Shown: positions 1 through 9,149 of the stretch, piece by piece
How positions within the stretch are numbered: the first letter of the stretch is position 1
How the letters are laid out: each line of letters begins with the position of its first letter
DNA from: Bacteroidales bacterium
GTDB taxonomy: Bacteria > Bacteroidota > Bacteroidia > Bacteroidales > Bacteroidaceae
Assembly (NCBI GenBank): GCA_015654535.1
Contig: JAATGU010000065.1
Span: 1 to 55,633 of the forward strand
Direction: 5' to 3'
Length of the DNA: 55,633 bases
Notes under the pieces: model-generated
Databases searched by the model: none
Told to the model about the DNA's origin: nothing
Seen by the model: only the letters and a program-made list of their open reading frames with translations
Position numbers and translations under genes: made by a program

Positions 1-674
1 CGTGTGGATTCATAATCACTTAAAGCTTGAATTTGCATTGTTTTCTGAGTATTTAAACTACTGACATTCCCTCTTCCATTTAAAAAGTCATTTTCGCCTA
101 TTTTATATTGAGCATTAGCAAAAGCTAAGGATTCCGCTTTTAATTTTAGGATGGATATGGAAGAAAGTACAGATGTATACAATTCAATAATTTGTTGTTT
201 CAACTCATCCATCGTTTGTTCTTTCTGTAGATCAATTTCTTTTATTCTTAATTTTTGGCGATTAACTTTGGGTTTTAAATCGAATAAGTCTTCTATGGGA
301 ATTGATATTCCTCCTCCTACATGGTAAGAACTTTGTGCATTTTCACTATACTGAGAATAAAGAGGGGTGGCAGAATCAGAAAAGGAAGAGGTGTTGCCAA
401 GAATTCCATAATTATATCCTCCATTTACGTTAAAATACTTCAACCAACTTCGTTTCTCTTTTTTTAGTAAGCTAATCTCTCCCTCTTTTCTTACATCAAG
501 GATTTGAAAAGCAGGTCCCTTTCTTGCGTTTTCATATAAGGAATCCAATGGTGGAAGTTTTAAGCTGGCATAATCCTCCGGAGTCATATCCGCTATATTA
601 CTTTCTTGAGCTTGTGCGAGAGGTGCAAAGCATAGACAACAAAAAAGAAGGATTAAAAATATTTTCTCTCTCAT
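1..674 (-). CDS. TolC-family outer membrane efflux/export channel (partial, 3' end outside window)
   Basis: Read from the ATG at 674 leftwards, the frame stays open to the window edge (224 codons). It starts with a signal peptide (hydrophobic stretch ending in LAQAQE), then a spacer, a beta-strand-like part (NGGYNYGILGN) and a long charged helix (residues about 130-200, with KEQTMDELKQQIIELY) typical of the TolC alpha-barrel. Proteins of this type form the outer-membrane exit duct for efflux pumps or polysaccharide export. It follows the sugar transferase by 22 bp on the same strand, so it is probably the third gene of an exopolysaccharide operon. The C-terminal half is not visible, so the family call rests on the N-terminal half and the context. 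Confidence 0.72.
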   Translation of the reverse strand, partial: MREKIFLILLFCCLCFAPLAQAQESNIADMTPEDYASLKLPPLDSLYENARKGPAFQILDVRKEGEISLLKKEKRSWLKYFNVNGGYNYGILGNTSSFSDSATPLYSQYSENAQSSYHVGGGISIPIEDLFDLKPKVNRQKLRIKEIDLQKEQTMDELKQQIIELYTSVLSSISILKLKAESLAFANAQYKIGENDFLNGRGNVSSLNTQKTMQIQALSDYEST

Positions 675-696
675 AAATTCTATAATTAATTCTTTA

Positions 697-1857
697 TTAT
701 ACATCTTCTTTTTGAACAAAAGCGGTAAATGTTCTGAAAATAATAGATAGATCTACCCCAAAGGAATAGTTCTGGGCATATTTAATATCCAGGAGTTTAT
801 GTTCCTCGGCGGACAGATTCCCTGCTTTTCCTCGCTTCTCTACTTGCCAAAGTCCGGTAAGCCCCGCGGGAGCCATAAAGCGATCTATATATTCATCGCT
901 GGTAAGTAGTTCCGCTTCATAGAGTGGGAGGGGACGATTGCCCACAACAGACATGTCTCCTTTTAATATATTGATTAACTGCGGGAGTTCATCAATGCTG
1001 TATTTACGAATGAAATGTCCTACTTTGGTAATGCGGGGATCGTTTTCCAACTTGACAAACGAATTTTTTTTCTCTATACTTTTCTGATTGATATAGGTTT
1101 GTTCGGAAATAAAATAATCATCTGATACCAAAAAAACTTCACTTTCACTTGCCGGCGATTCTTTTTGTGAATCAGGATTTATTACATTATCGTCTGTTAC
1201 AGTCGGATCATTTTTGTATTGATTGAGGGCATTGAACTCTTTTAAGCGTTTGTCCGCATTAGTATACATGGAACGAAATTTCAGAAAATCAAAGACGCGA
1301 TAGTTACTGCCCACTCGTTTTGACTTATATACAATGGGACCTTCGCTTTCTATTCGAATGGCTATGGCAACCAACAGGAATATGGGTGAAAGGCATAGCA
1401 GAGCCAAACTTGAAAAAAGGATGTCGAATATTCTTTTCCAGAGAGGCAGATGAAAACCTTTGATCAATAATTTATTTTTAAGGGCGGAATGGAACTGAGA
1501 CTGCCTTTTGATTATAAAATCAAGGGTCTGTTCGTAGTTATTTTCGTTCTCATTGGGTAACATTGTATTGCAAATGCCACTTTTTAGGTATAAAAAACTT
1601 TCTTCTTTAGTTAAGGAATCTGTGATGAGAACAATATAAGTGCGGAAAAACTTTTTATGTAAGTAGGAGATATCAGCTAAATTTTTTTTCAGGGACCCTT
1701 TTTCAAATAGGATAATAACGGGCAATCTGTCATGGGACTGAGAAAACCATTTTGCCGCTTCGTCGTAGTTTCCCACTACTTTCATTTCACCCTTTGATAA
1801 CTGGCTGAAATGATCAATAGCTTGTGAATTTACCCCTATGTAAATGAGATGCAGCAT
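697..1857 (-). CDS. Sugar transferase (polyprenyl-phosphate glycosyl-1-phosphate transferase) with N-terminal pseudo-receiver domain
   Basis: 386 aa. The C-terminal part is a bacterial sugar transferase domain (PF02397 type): a re-entrant membrane helix after KRIFDILFS (about residues 142-170), the conserved FDFLKFRSM motif, NDPRITKVGHFIRK, SIDELPQLINILKGDMSVVG and PAGLTGLWQV. Such enzymes load the first sugar phosphate onto undecaprenyl phosphate at the inner membrane to start exopolysaccharide or capsule synthesis. Residues 1-125 look like a response-regulator fold without its acidic pocket or conserved lysine. About 60 polar residues are inserted between the KFRSM and NDPR motifs. Its ATG lies directly beside the stop of the upstream response regulator, so the two are translationally linked. 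Confidence 0.88.
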   Translation of the reverse strand: MLHLIYIGVNSQAIDHFSQLSKGEMKVVGNYDEAAKWFSQSHDRLPVIILFEKGSLKKNLADISYLHKKFFRTYIVLITDSLTKEESFLYLKSGICNTMLPNENENNYEQTLDFIIKRQSQFHSALKNKLLIKGFHLPLWKRIFDILFSSLALLCLSPIFLLVAIAIRIESEGPIVYKSKRVGSNYRVFDFLKFRSMYTNADKRLKEFNALNQYKNDPTVTDDNVINPDSQKESPASESEVFLVSDDYFISEQTYINQKSIEKKNSFVKLENDPRITKVGHFIRKYSIDELPQLINILKGDMSVVGNRPLPLYEAELLTSDEYIDRFMAPAGLTGLWQVEKRGKAGNLSAEEHKLLDIKYAQNYSFGVDLSIIFRTFTAFVQKEDV

Positions 1858-2229
1858 CTAGTCTTTTATTATTTTTTTGATTCTTATTTTTAATTCCATG
1901 GGATTAAACGGCTTGAGAATGTAATCTGCCGCTCCTTCCTCCAATAATCTGATTCGCTCTGTGGTACTTTCCTCGCTGGAGAGCATGATAATGGGAATGG
2001 GACTAAATAATGCGTTAGTCTTCATATAGGTTAAGAATTCATCGCCTTTCATTTCCGGCATTTTGATGTCCGAAATAATTAAATCGGGAATGTTCCCCTC
2101 TTGTAACCAAGCGATGGCCTTAACGGGATTCTCAAAATAAACAAGGTCGAATTCAGCGGAAAGATAAATGGAAATAACTTTCGCTATAGACTCTTTATCA
2201 TCAATTAATAATATCTTTTTTTTCATCAT
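1858..2229 (-). CDS. Single-domain response regulator (CheY-like receiver)
   Basis: 123 aa, one receiver domain with no output domain. The acidic pair D10/D11, the phospho-acceptor D54 (in ISDIKMP), S84 and the conserved K106 (in LKPF) are all present, so it should be phosphorylated. It is the first gene of the minus-strand operon and abuts the sugar transferase, which itself carries a decayed receiver-like domain. A role in switching or tuning exopolysaccharide synthesis, perhaps by protein contact, is inference. No partner histidine kinase is encoded next to it. Confidence 0.9.
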   Translation of the reverse strand: MMKKKILLIDDKESIAKVISIYLSAEFDLVYFENPVKAIAWLQEGNIPDLIISDIKMPEMKGDEFLTYMKTNALFSPIPIIMLSSEESTTERIRLLEEGAADYILKPFNPMELKIRIKKIIKD

Positions 2230-2299
2230 CTTTTATTTTTGCAAATGTTGCTATATCAGATTTATTTTTGATTCTCTTTTTAACGCAAATTAGAGGTTA

Positions 2300-2307
2300 C
2301 AAAGATA
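2300..2307 (-). promoter_or_regulatory. Bacteroidetes -7 box before the response regulator operon
   Basis: On the minus strand this reads TATCTTTG, a match to TAnnTTTG, 71 bp upstream of the response regulator ATG. I see no clear TTTG -33 box at the expected distance, so the call is moderate. It sits in the 109-bp gap after the LruC lipoprotein gene. Confidence 0.4.
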
Positions 2308-2338
2308 TATAAAATAAATGTTAAATAGTTGTTCATTA

Positions 2339-4750
2339 TTATTTATTTGTGTATATATATGTAGGGTCGGCATTTGAACTGCCATACCAGTCTTTATTGT
2401 TTACTCCTCCTGAGACGGCCCATTCCTTAAATTTAGGATAAGCAATTATAATGCTTTTTGTTTCCATTGGATAATTGAAGGAACCGGGTATCATTAATGC
2501 CCATATCAGATTGTCCGTTCCCCGGTAATATACGCCATTAAGTGACAGGTCATTATTGGACGGGATATTATTGGGGCCTCCGCCAAAATAGCTGGTTGTG
2601 GCTTTATTGGTGGGAGCATACCCCGGCAGATGAACTTCTTTTCGATTCTCTGTCTGTGCATCGGTCACCACAAAGAAATTAAGGTACTTCACAGCGATAT
2701 CATTCTGACTTACATTGCCCGAGACAAAATCAATGGTGATTTTTACTTGTTTCGGAGTAATGTATTGACCTTGTGTAGTTGTGTTTAACAGATCATATCT
2801 TTCACTGCCGCTATTTAGTAAGAAATGGTGAGCTTCATTGAAAAGCGGGATTACCGCTTGAGTCTGTCCGGTTTCAATACCTTTGGAACCGATAGTGAAT
2901 ACTGTGCCGGTTAATCGGTTATTGGGGGAATCTGACACAACAGAAACACTCTTAATATTACCGGACAGAACACGGTCTAATTGAAACGCGGCTCCTAATT
3001 TCTTTGAAGCTCCCACAGCCGTCAGTCTGGCCGTGATGGTCATACTTGTTACCATATTTTTCTCATCCACTTTAAATGTTGTTTGATTCTCCACAACAAG
3101 GTCATTCATATCATAATCTCCGTAGGCTGGCCAGAAATCTTCTATGGCATAGGTGTAAATACTGCTAGTGGGTACTTCGATAGGGAAGACCGGATCAACG
3201 GGCTTAGTTCCTTGGGGGTAACTACCTGCACCTGTACATTCACTGGCGGGGATCAGCACTGTGGGACTGCCGTAGCTAACCATGCGGGCGGGAGAATTGA
3301 GATAGTAGGGGAAATAATAAAGGGACTTTGCGGTGTGATCTGAACATTCGAGTTCCAGATTCCCGTTATAGGTAACGCTGCCCGAACCGGTGCACACCAC
3401 TTTTTTAAGACGGGCCAGAGCAAAATCAGTACCGCTTCCGGTTCCATGCAGGGTACTGGACCAAGAGGTAAACGTGGTGGTTCCGGTAACATCCAGCAAG
3501 GAAAAAGCATCCATATTAACGGTGGTTCCTTGCGAACTAAAATTTATACATGACAAGATTGTGCTGCCATGTAGATTGAGTACGGCTCCAGAGCAGTTAA
3601 AATCTCCTGTGACGGTCATGTTACAGTAATTATCAATAGATAATCCAGAGGAGGAATTGAGGGAACCCAATGTAAGGAGCCCCTGATTTTTAATAGTGGT
3701 TCCCTGACAGGTTAGATTTCCTGTGACGACCATATTTGAATAATTATCGATGGTTAAACCGTAGTTGGAATTGATGGAACCAAGTGTAAGAGTACCGTGA
3801 TTTTCAATGGTTCCGGTTTGGTTAAATTCAGAAATAGTCATTGTTTTACTATCATTGTAGAACTTTCCTCCATTTAGTTTCATTTGTATGAGATTAAGCT
3901 CTCCAAAATTAGAAACATTCCCTCCAGAATTTGAAAAATTGATATTGATTGAATTCTTATTGGGATTAAAGTTTCCCCCGCTCATTATAAATAGATCTAC
4001 ATTTCCGTTTCCCTGAATAGTCTTTGAGCTACCGGCAAAGGTTATTTTGCCACCATTGAGAACCACTATCTCCAGCCCAGTTTGAAAATCTCCCTGATTG
4101 GAAGGCATATTCCATTCCCCTTCTACAAAAAGAGTAGTGGTGTTTCCTCCATAAAATGTGATTCCACCGGAATAGGTTCCTCCGGTAATTACATATGATT
4201 TTCCAGCTGTTAATATAGTAGAGGATGCTGTAAGATCAATGGAAGTAGCTCCGGTTCTGTTTCCTTTATAAGTAGGGACAGTGGTAGACCGGGTGCTTAT
4301 TCTTTTTGATTTAGCGGTTGCTAAGGAAGCACTTCCGGAGAAATCAATGGTAATATTTTGAGCATTAATGGTTTGTTCTAGAACGGTTTTCAATCCATCG
4401 GGAGCTGTCTGACGAATATAGATGGTTTCGAGAGCTTGCGGGAAGTTGACTTCCGAGACATATGCTTCTCCGCCTTTAGCGACACCTTTTGCTAACAAAG
4501 TTGTATTGGAAGTAAGAACAGGATTTTGATCAAAGACTTCTACCACATAATAATAAGCACCGTTATATTCATCATTTACCTTTACTGTGAGATTTACGGA
4601 GCTGATGGTTGACCAGTTAAAACTATCGGGAACGCCTGTGAATGGAGAAGGTACTACAAAATAAGGATCATAATAATCTTCTTTACAGCTCGGCAGAAGT
4701 AAAATGGTTAGGAGCTGAATAGTTATTATTTTAAGGGTAGATATTCTCAT
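2339..4750 (-). CDS. LruC-domain (DUF4842-like) surface lipoprotein 1
   Basis: 803 aa. Lipoprotein signal peptide ending in LLPSC (Cys22), so it is lipid-anchored and probably surface exposed. Residues about 37-130 form a conserved N-terminal region (TGVPDSFNWS). The middle (about 165-440) is rich in Gly, Asn, Thr and Ser with short repeats, as in right-handed beta-helices. The C-terminal 270 residues contain the signature YAIEDFWPAYGDYDMNDLVV of the LruC/DUF4842 family. Function is unknown; location near exopolysaccharide genes suggests a cell-surface or matrix protein (inference). It is a paralogue of the next gene upstream, similar at both ends but different in the middle. Confidence 0.8.
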   Translation of the reverse strand: MRISTLKIITIQLLTILLLPSCKEDYYDPYFVVPSPFTGVPDSFNWSTISSVNLTVKVNDEYNGAYYYVVEVFDQNPVLTSNTTLLAKGVAKGGEAYVSEVNFPQALETIYIRQTAPDGLKTVLEQTINAQNITIDFSGSASLATAKSKRISTRSTTVPTYKGNRTGATSIDLTASSTILTAGKSYVITGGTYSGGITFYGGNTTTLFVEGEWNMPSNQGDFQTGLEIVVLNGGKITFAGSSKTIQGNGNVDLFIMSGGNFNPNKNSININFSNSGGNVSNFGELNLIQMKLNGGKFYNDSKTMTISEFNQTGTIENHGTLTLGSINSNYGLTIDNYSNMVVTGNLTCQGTTIKNQGLLTLGSLNSSSGLSIDNYCNMTVTGDFNCSGAVLNLHGSTILSCINFSSQGTTVNMDAFSLLDVTGTTTFTSWSSTLHGTGSGTDFALARLKKVVCTGSGSVTYNGNLELECSDHTAKSLYYFPYYLNSPARMVSYGSPTVLIPASECTGAGSYPQGTKPVDPVFPIEVPTSSIYTYAIEDFWPAYGDYDMNDLVVENQTTFKVDEKNMVTSMTITARLTAVGASKKLGAAFQLDRVLSGNIKSVSVVSDSPNNRLTGTVFTIGSKGIETGQTQAVIPLFNEAHHFLLNSGSERYDLLNTTTQGQYITPKQVKITIDFVSGNVSQNDIAVKYLNFFVVTDAQTENRKEVHLPGYAPTNKATTSYFGGGPNNIPSNNDLSLNGVYYRGTDNLIWALMIPGSFNYPMETKSIIIAYPKFKEWAVSGGVNNKDWYGSSNADPTYIYTNK
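3609..3836 (-). repeat. Two imperfect 114-bp tandem repeats inside LruC lipoprotein 1
   Basis: Two in-frame copies begin at 3609 and 3723, each encoding 38 residues with the pattern LTLGS-x-N...IDNY-x-NM-x-VTG. They fit coils of a beta-helix and could expand or contract by recombination without breaking the frame. Confidence 0.6.
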
Positions 4751-4798
4751 AAAATATTAATATTAGTTGTTAAATAGAGATCTACATTCCTTTAACAG

Positions 4799-4806
4799 CA
4801 AAAATA
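4799..4806 (-). promoter_or_regulatory. Candidate -7 box of LruC lipoprotein 1
   Basis: Minus strand TATTTTTG matches TAnnTTTG, 49 bp before the ATG at 4750. It lies downstream of the 4860-4921 terminator, so this gene probably has its own promoter. No good -33 box is visible. Confidence 0.4.
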
Positions 4807-4859
4807 TAATAATTATTTGATTTACCATTACATTTATTGTTTTATTTTTCTTCACGAGG

Positions 4860-4921
4860 GTTTATTCCAGCAAATAAAAGAGCAGAATGTCAGTTCTGCT
4901 CTTTTATTTGCTGGAATAAAC
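4860..4921 (-). terminator. Perfect 28-bp stem, 6-nt loop hairpin between the two LruC genes
   Basis: Arms 4860-4887 and 4894-4921 are perfectly complementary around the loop TGTCAG. The inner GC-rich core (GAGCAGAA/TTCTGCTC) is followed by a T-rich run on either strand, so it can terminate in both directions. It starts 4 bp after the stop of the upstream LruC gene on the minus strand. Confidence 0.75.
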
Positions 4922-4925
4922 TTCT

Positions 4926-7295
4926 TTATTTATTATAAACTGCGCCAGTGGTTGGAGAGTTATACCAGTCGGAATTACTTGTTCCACCTGATTGAGCCCA
5001 TGTCTCAAAGTTGGGGTAAGCTTTTCTTATATCTGTGGACTCTGTAGGATATTCAAAGATTATGGGAATCATCATGCCCCATACTAAATTGTCTTTACTA
5101 AGATATTTAGTACTGCCGTTTGAATTATCAACACCTGTTCCGAACAGGCTTGTATTTACTTTATCCGTAGCATTATAACCCGCTAAGTGAATCTCGGTTC
5201 TATTTGTTTTTAACCCGTCATTAACAATAAAGAAATTCAGGTTCTTGACACTAATATCGCTTGGAGTTACTGTACCTTCTTTGAAAGTAATAGTGACTTT
5301 CACAGATTTACTTGGGACGGTTTGACCACCAACAACAGTATTGGTGATGCCGGAGCTAACAATAAACTTATGAGCATTATCAAACAATGGAATGACAGCA
5401 AGTGTCTGTCCGCTTTCAACTTTTGTTCCGCTTACTACGAATACGGATCCGTCTGTGGAAACTGTAGAATAGGTTACACTGCTAACATTCCCAGCAGTGA
5501 CTTTATCTAATTGGAAGGCTGCTCCTAAAGATTTAGTTGCTCCAACGGCTCTTAAATCCGCATCGATCGTCATCGTTTCTACTTTATTGGCACTATTGGC
5601 AGCATAGCTTGTGCTAATTGTTGTCACCAAATCATTCATATCATAATCTCCGTATGCGGGCCATAAATCTTCCATAGCATAAGTATAGTAGCTATTTGTA
5701 GGAACTTCTATAGGGAATGTAGGATTGGAAGGAGTACCACCTGTGGCTGCATTATTTCCTTCGCTACATTCACTTTTAGGAATAGAGATGGACGTTTCAC
5801 CTGTTCCTACCCATTCAACGGAACTGTCTATTGTGTATCTTTTGTTATAAGCGTCTATATCTATTGATGGATGATCCTGACATTCTATTTGCAGTTTACC
5901 ACTATAATTAATGATATTCCCCTGAGTGGAACTATTTGCTACGGCTTTCTTTATTTTTAGCAATGCCTGCTGCGTTCCTGTACCGTAAAATCCAAAGCTT
6001 CCGCTCTGAGGATTATATTGGTAAGTCGCTTGTTCCGCTACGTTGAATATTGCATTATTTCCTAGTTCAACTTTGGCATTGTTCATTGTAAGCGTATTAC
6101 AGCTAATGTATGCGCCTGCATCATTTATAAGTTTAGCATCATGTAGGTTAAATAAATCTGTTATTACTAATTTACAGCCATTATATGAGTTTTGATTACC
6201 TCCTGCTATTTCCATTTCTTTTGTAGTAAAGGTACCATTTTCATTTCTCCATACTGCATTAGTACTGCTAATATATGTTTTATTGGCAATAGTCACATCA
6301 CCTGCATTGGTCATACTACTATTTCCTGCCAGCTCAAAATCCTGTGCGGTGATAGTTCCTTTATTTTCTATATAGCTTTCCTGATTTTCTCCGCTAAGCT
6401 TACCGCTCACAGTAATAGTCCCTTCATTGTATAACTGCGAAGAGCCGGTTATCTGTAGAGTTGTGGCATTTAAATTCCCTCTATTTAGGACTTTTACATT
6501 TGAACTCGGAGTCATAGAAGACGTTGTATATTTGGCTCCCGTATTAATAGATATTACAACCCCACTTTGGCCAAGATTTGTACTATTATCAGATATAACT
6601 TCTGCTCCTGGAAGGAGATATAATTTACATCCTGATGCTAGGTATAAGCTGCTTAAATGAACCTTACCCGATACATATAAAGAAAGATTTGGATTATAAA
6701 GATTTATCCCTCCATTGAAACCATCGGTAATAGTATAGTTCGTAGCTCCTGTTAAGGAACCAGTATAAACAACGCTTCCTGCAGGTGCTGATGTTGCAAA
6801 ATCAGATTCAGTTACAGTGACGCTTTTAGTTGTCACATAGCTGGCACTCCTTTTTGTTGCAACAGTGGTTGTGCTTTCGAAACTACAAACAATAGAACTT
6901 GCAACGTTAACTGTCCGCACAACGCTTATCCCTCTAGGATTTGTTTGACGAATGGCTATGCTGCTCACTGTTTTTGGCACAGATAATTCTGTGATGAAAG
7001 CTTGCCCTTTCTTGGCAACTCCTTTACCTAATAAAGTAGCATTAGTATTAATTATGGGATTTTGATCAAATACTTCCACTGTATAGAAGTATTCGCCGTT
7101 ATATTGGTCATCAACATTTACAGTTAAATTCACGGATGAAACGGTAGACCAGTCAAAATTAGCTGGAATTCCTGTAATAGGCGCCTTACTTGAAGCGGCA
7201 CTGTCAGGATCATAGAGATCTTTTTGACATCCTGCGAAAAGCAGTGAAAAGGTGATCATGGTCAATGCCATCACTTTTTTAATTGTTTTTTTCAT
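4926..7295 (-). CDS. LruC-domain (DUF4842-like) surface lipoprotein 2
   Basis: 789 aa. Lipobox LLFAGC gives Cys22 as the acylated residue. It shares with its downstream neighbour the N-terminal region (TGIPANFDWSTVSSVNLTV, EVFDQNPI) and the C-terminal LruC signature (YAMEDLWPAYGDYDMNDLV), plus the final region (NKTEIHLAGYN-like, W-SGG-SN-DWY). The middle (about 170-450) is again Asn/Gly/Thr-rich and beta-helix-like but only loosely related. Function unknown; a surface-anchored structural or adhesive role is inference. A stable terminator hairpin follows the stop codon. Confidence 0.8.
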   Translation of the reverse strand: MKKTIKKVMALTMITFSLLFAGCQKDLYDPDSAASSKAPITGIPANFDWSTVSSVNLTVNVDDQYNGEYFYTVEVFDQNPIINTNATLLGKGVAKKGQAFITELSVPKTVSSIAIRQTNPRGISVVRTVNVASSIVCSFESTTTVATKRSASYVTTKSVTVTESDFATSAPAGSVVYTGSLTGATNYTITDGFNGGINLYNPNLSLYVSGKVHLSSLYLASGCKLYLLPGAEVISDNSTNLGQSGVVISINTGAKYTTSSMTPSSNVKVLNRGNLNATTLQITGSSQLYNEGTITVSGKLSGENQESYIENKGTITAQDFELAGNSSMTNAGDVTIANKTYISSTNAVWRNENGTFTTKEMEIAGGNQNSYNGCKLVITDLFNLHDAKLINDAGAYISCNTLTMNNAKVELGNNAIFNVAEQATYQYNPQSGSFGFYGTGTQQALLKIKKAVANSSTQGNIINYSGKLQIECQDHPSIDIDAYNKRYTIDSSVEWVGTGETSISIPKSECSEGNNAATGGTPSNPTFPIEVPTNSYYTYAMEDLWPAYGDYDMNDLVTTISTSYAANSANKVETMTIDADLRAVGATKSLGAAFQLDKVTAGNVSSVTYSTVSTDGSVFVVSGTKVESGQTLAVIPLFDNAHKFIVSSGITNTVVGGQTVPSKSVKVTITFKEGTVTPSDISVKNLNFFIVNDGLKTNRTEIHLAGYNATDKVNTSLFGTGVDNSNGSTKYLSKDNLVWGMMIPIIFEYPTESTDIRKAYPNFETWAQSGGTSNSDWYNSPTTGAVYNK

Positions 7296-7756
7296 CTAAT
7301 ATTCTCTAAATTTAATATGACTTTTTAAAAATCTTTGTTTTATAAAAGGTAGCAAATAATGAAATACAAAAACTTTGCAAAATTAGTTTTTTTACTTATA
7401 TCTTTACTTTGTTATTGAAACTTTTATTTTTAAATTAAGTTTTTTTATGAATAGATATTCCTGTGATAATAAAATTTGATCGACTGTTTTTAAATGTTCT
7501 ACTTTGAAAATCATACGAATATCTTTTTTTTTGCAATAAAAGTGTTTATTTCAGTATTCTATTAAATCATTTTGCAACTAAAAACTGTTTTCTTAGTTAT
7601 TATTATTACAAGCAAAAAATATATTAACATTTAGCTAATGTAGTTTGTTTCCTGTTGTTTTTATTGTATTTTTGTACCCAATACATTGCTCTTTTTATAT
7701 TGAAACATTTTTTTAGGTACATTGTTCTTAAATGAAACAAAATAATAAATAAGACT
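7296..7756. other. 461-bp divergent intergenic region
   Basis: AT-rich gap between LruC lipoprotein 2 (leftwards) and the NADH dehydrogenase gene (rightwards). It contains the plus-strand promoter at 7644-7674. For the minus-strand gene, CAAAATTA at 7378-7385 (TAATTTTG on the minus strand) is a possible -7 box without a matching -33 box. I see no gene or strong repeat here. Confidence 0.5.
7644..7674 (+). promoter_or_regulatory. Promoter of the NADH dehydrogenase gene
   Basis: TTTG (7644-7647), 19-bp spacer, TATTTTTG (7667-7674): an exact fit to the Bacteroidetes housekeeping consensus. Transcription should start near 7681, giving a 5' leader of about 75 nt. Confidence 0.7.
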
Positions 7757-9070
7757 ATGAGCTTTAATATACCGAATACAAGCAGAAAACGCGTGGTGAT
7801 AGTGGGAGGTGGCTTTGGTGGGCTGAAATTGGCTAATAAATTGAAAGATAGTAACTTTCAAATAGTATTGGTGGATAAGAATAATTATCATCAATTCCTT
7901 CCTTTAATTTATCAGGTTGCTTCTGCGGGATTGGAACCTAGTTCCATTTCTTTTCCTTTTCGTAAGATATTTCAAAAAAGTAGGCATTTCTATTTCCGAT
8001 GGGCAACGGTTAATGCCGTGGTGGCTGAAAAGAATCTGATTGAAACTTCTATCGGTGAATTGCATTATGATTATTTGGTGATTGCCGCGGGAACAATTAC
8101 GAATTATTTTGGGAATCAACATATTGAAGAGGCTGCTTTACCTATGAAAACAGTGCAAGAGGCACTAAATATGCGAAATACTTTGCTGTCAAACTTTGAG
8201 AAGGCACTTACTTGTGACAGTCCTCAAGAAAAACAAGCATTGCTTAATGTGGTGATTGTAGGTGGAGGTGCTACAGGGGTGGAAGTATCGGGTGTACTTT
8301 CGGAAATGAAACGTTTTGTGTTACATAAAGATTATCCTGATCTGGACGATCATCAAATGAATATTTTTCTAGTGGAGGCTTCTTCTAAATTGCTTTCTGC
8401 CATGTCTCCTGAGGCATCTGCCAGTGCGGAAAGATTTCTTCGGGAGATGGGAGTTAATGTGATGCTAAACACTATGGTGAAGGATTATCGAAATAATAAA
8501 GTTATTTTTGATAATGGAGAAGAAATTCCTACCCGGACTTTTATCTGGGTGAGTGGGGTAATGGCTGCTAAGTTTGATAAAATGGATTCTGCTTTACTGG
8601 GCAGAGGTCGACGGATTATGGTGGATGAGTTCAACCGCGTGAAAGGATCGGATAGTATCTATGCTATAGGGGATGTTTGCTTGCAGACTGAAGAGGCTTT
8701 TCCAAACGGACATCCGCAGGTGGCTCAGGTAGCTATTCAGCAAGGAGTATTACTGGCTTCTAATTTGAAGAAGATACTTCTGGGTGAATTACCGGAAGCT
8801 TTTCATTATCGGAACTTGGGGGCTTTGGCTACTGTGGGACGAAACAAAGCGGTAGCTGATATTAATAATATAAGGACTCATGGATGGACTGCCTGGATGA
8901 TTTGGTTACTGGTGCACTTACGTTCTATTCTTGGTATCAGAAATAAATTGGTGGTTCTCATTAACTGGGTTTGGAACTACATTACTTATGATCAGTCCAT
9001 GCGTCTCATTTTATCTGCCCAGAAATGTAAAGACCAAGATCAGAAAAAAGAAGAAGAGCCTGTAAAATAG
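7757..9070 (+). CDS. ndh: Type II NADH:quinone oxidoreductase (NAD(P)/FAD-dependent)
   Basis: 437 aa, normal length for NDH-2. The N-terminal FAD-binding motif is VIVGGGFGGLKLA (about residues 14-26) and a second dinucleotide fold for NADH is VVIVGGGATGVEVSG (about 170-184). The AIGDVC motif near residue 305 contacts FAD. The C-terminus has an aromatic amphipathic stretch (WMIWLLVHLRSILG, then WVWNYITYD) of the kind that docks NDH-2 on the inner membrane. It passes electrons from NADH to quinone without pumping protons. Monocistronic: its own promoter precedes it and a 12-bp terminator stem follows. Confidence 0.9.
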   Translation: MSFNIPNTSRKRVVIVGGGFGGLKLANKLKDSNFQIVLVDKNNYHQFLPLIYQVASAGLEPSSISFPFRKIFQKSRHFYFRWATVNAVVAEKNLIETSIGELHYDYLVIAAGTITNYFGNQHIEEAALPMKTVQEALNMRNTLLSNFEKALTCDSPQEKQALLNVVIVGGGATGVEVSGVLSEMKRFVLHKDYPDLDDHQMNIFLVEASSKLLSAMSPEASASAERFLREMGVNVMLNTMVKDYRNNKVIFDNGEEIPTRTFIWVSGVMAAKFDKMDSALLGRGRRIMVDEFNRVKGSDSIYAIGDVCLQTEEAFPNGHPQVAQVAIQQGVLLASNLKKILLGELPEAFHYRNLGALATVGRNKAVADINNIRTHGWTAWMIWLLVHLRSILGIRNKLVVLINWVWNYITYDQSMRLILSAQKCKDQDQKKEEEPVK

Positions 9071-9112
9071 AGTTATTCCTAAGTATTTTAAGCTGCTCCG
9101 AAAATATAAGAG

Positions 9113-9149
9113 AAAAGGGAATGTTTGTAATAGACATTCCCTTTTTCTT
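9113..9149 (+). terminator. Intrinsic terminator after ndh
   Basis: Perfect 12-bp stem (9113-9124 with 9134-9145), 9-nt loop, followed by a T-rich tail. Confidence 0.8.
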
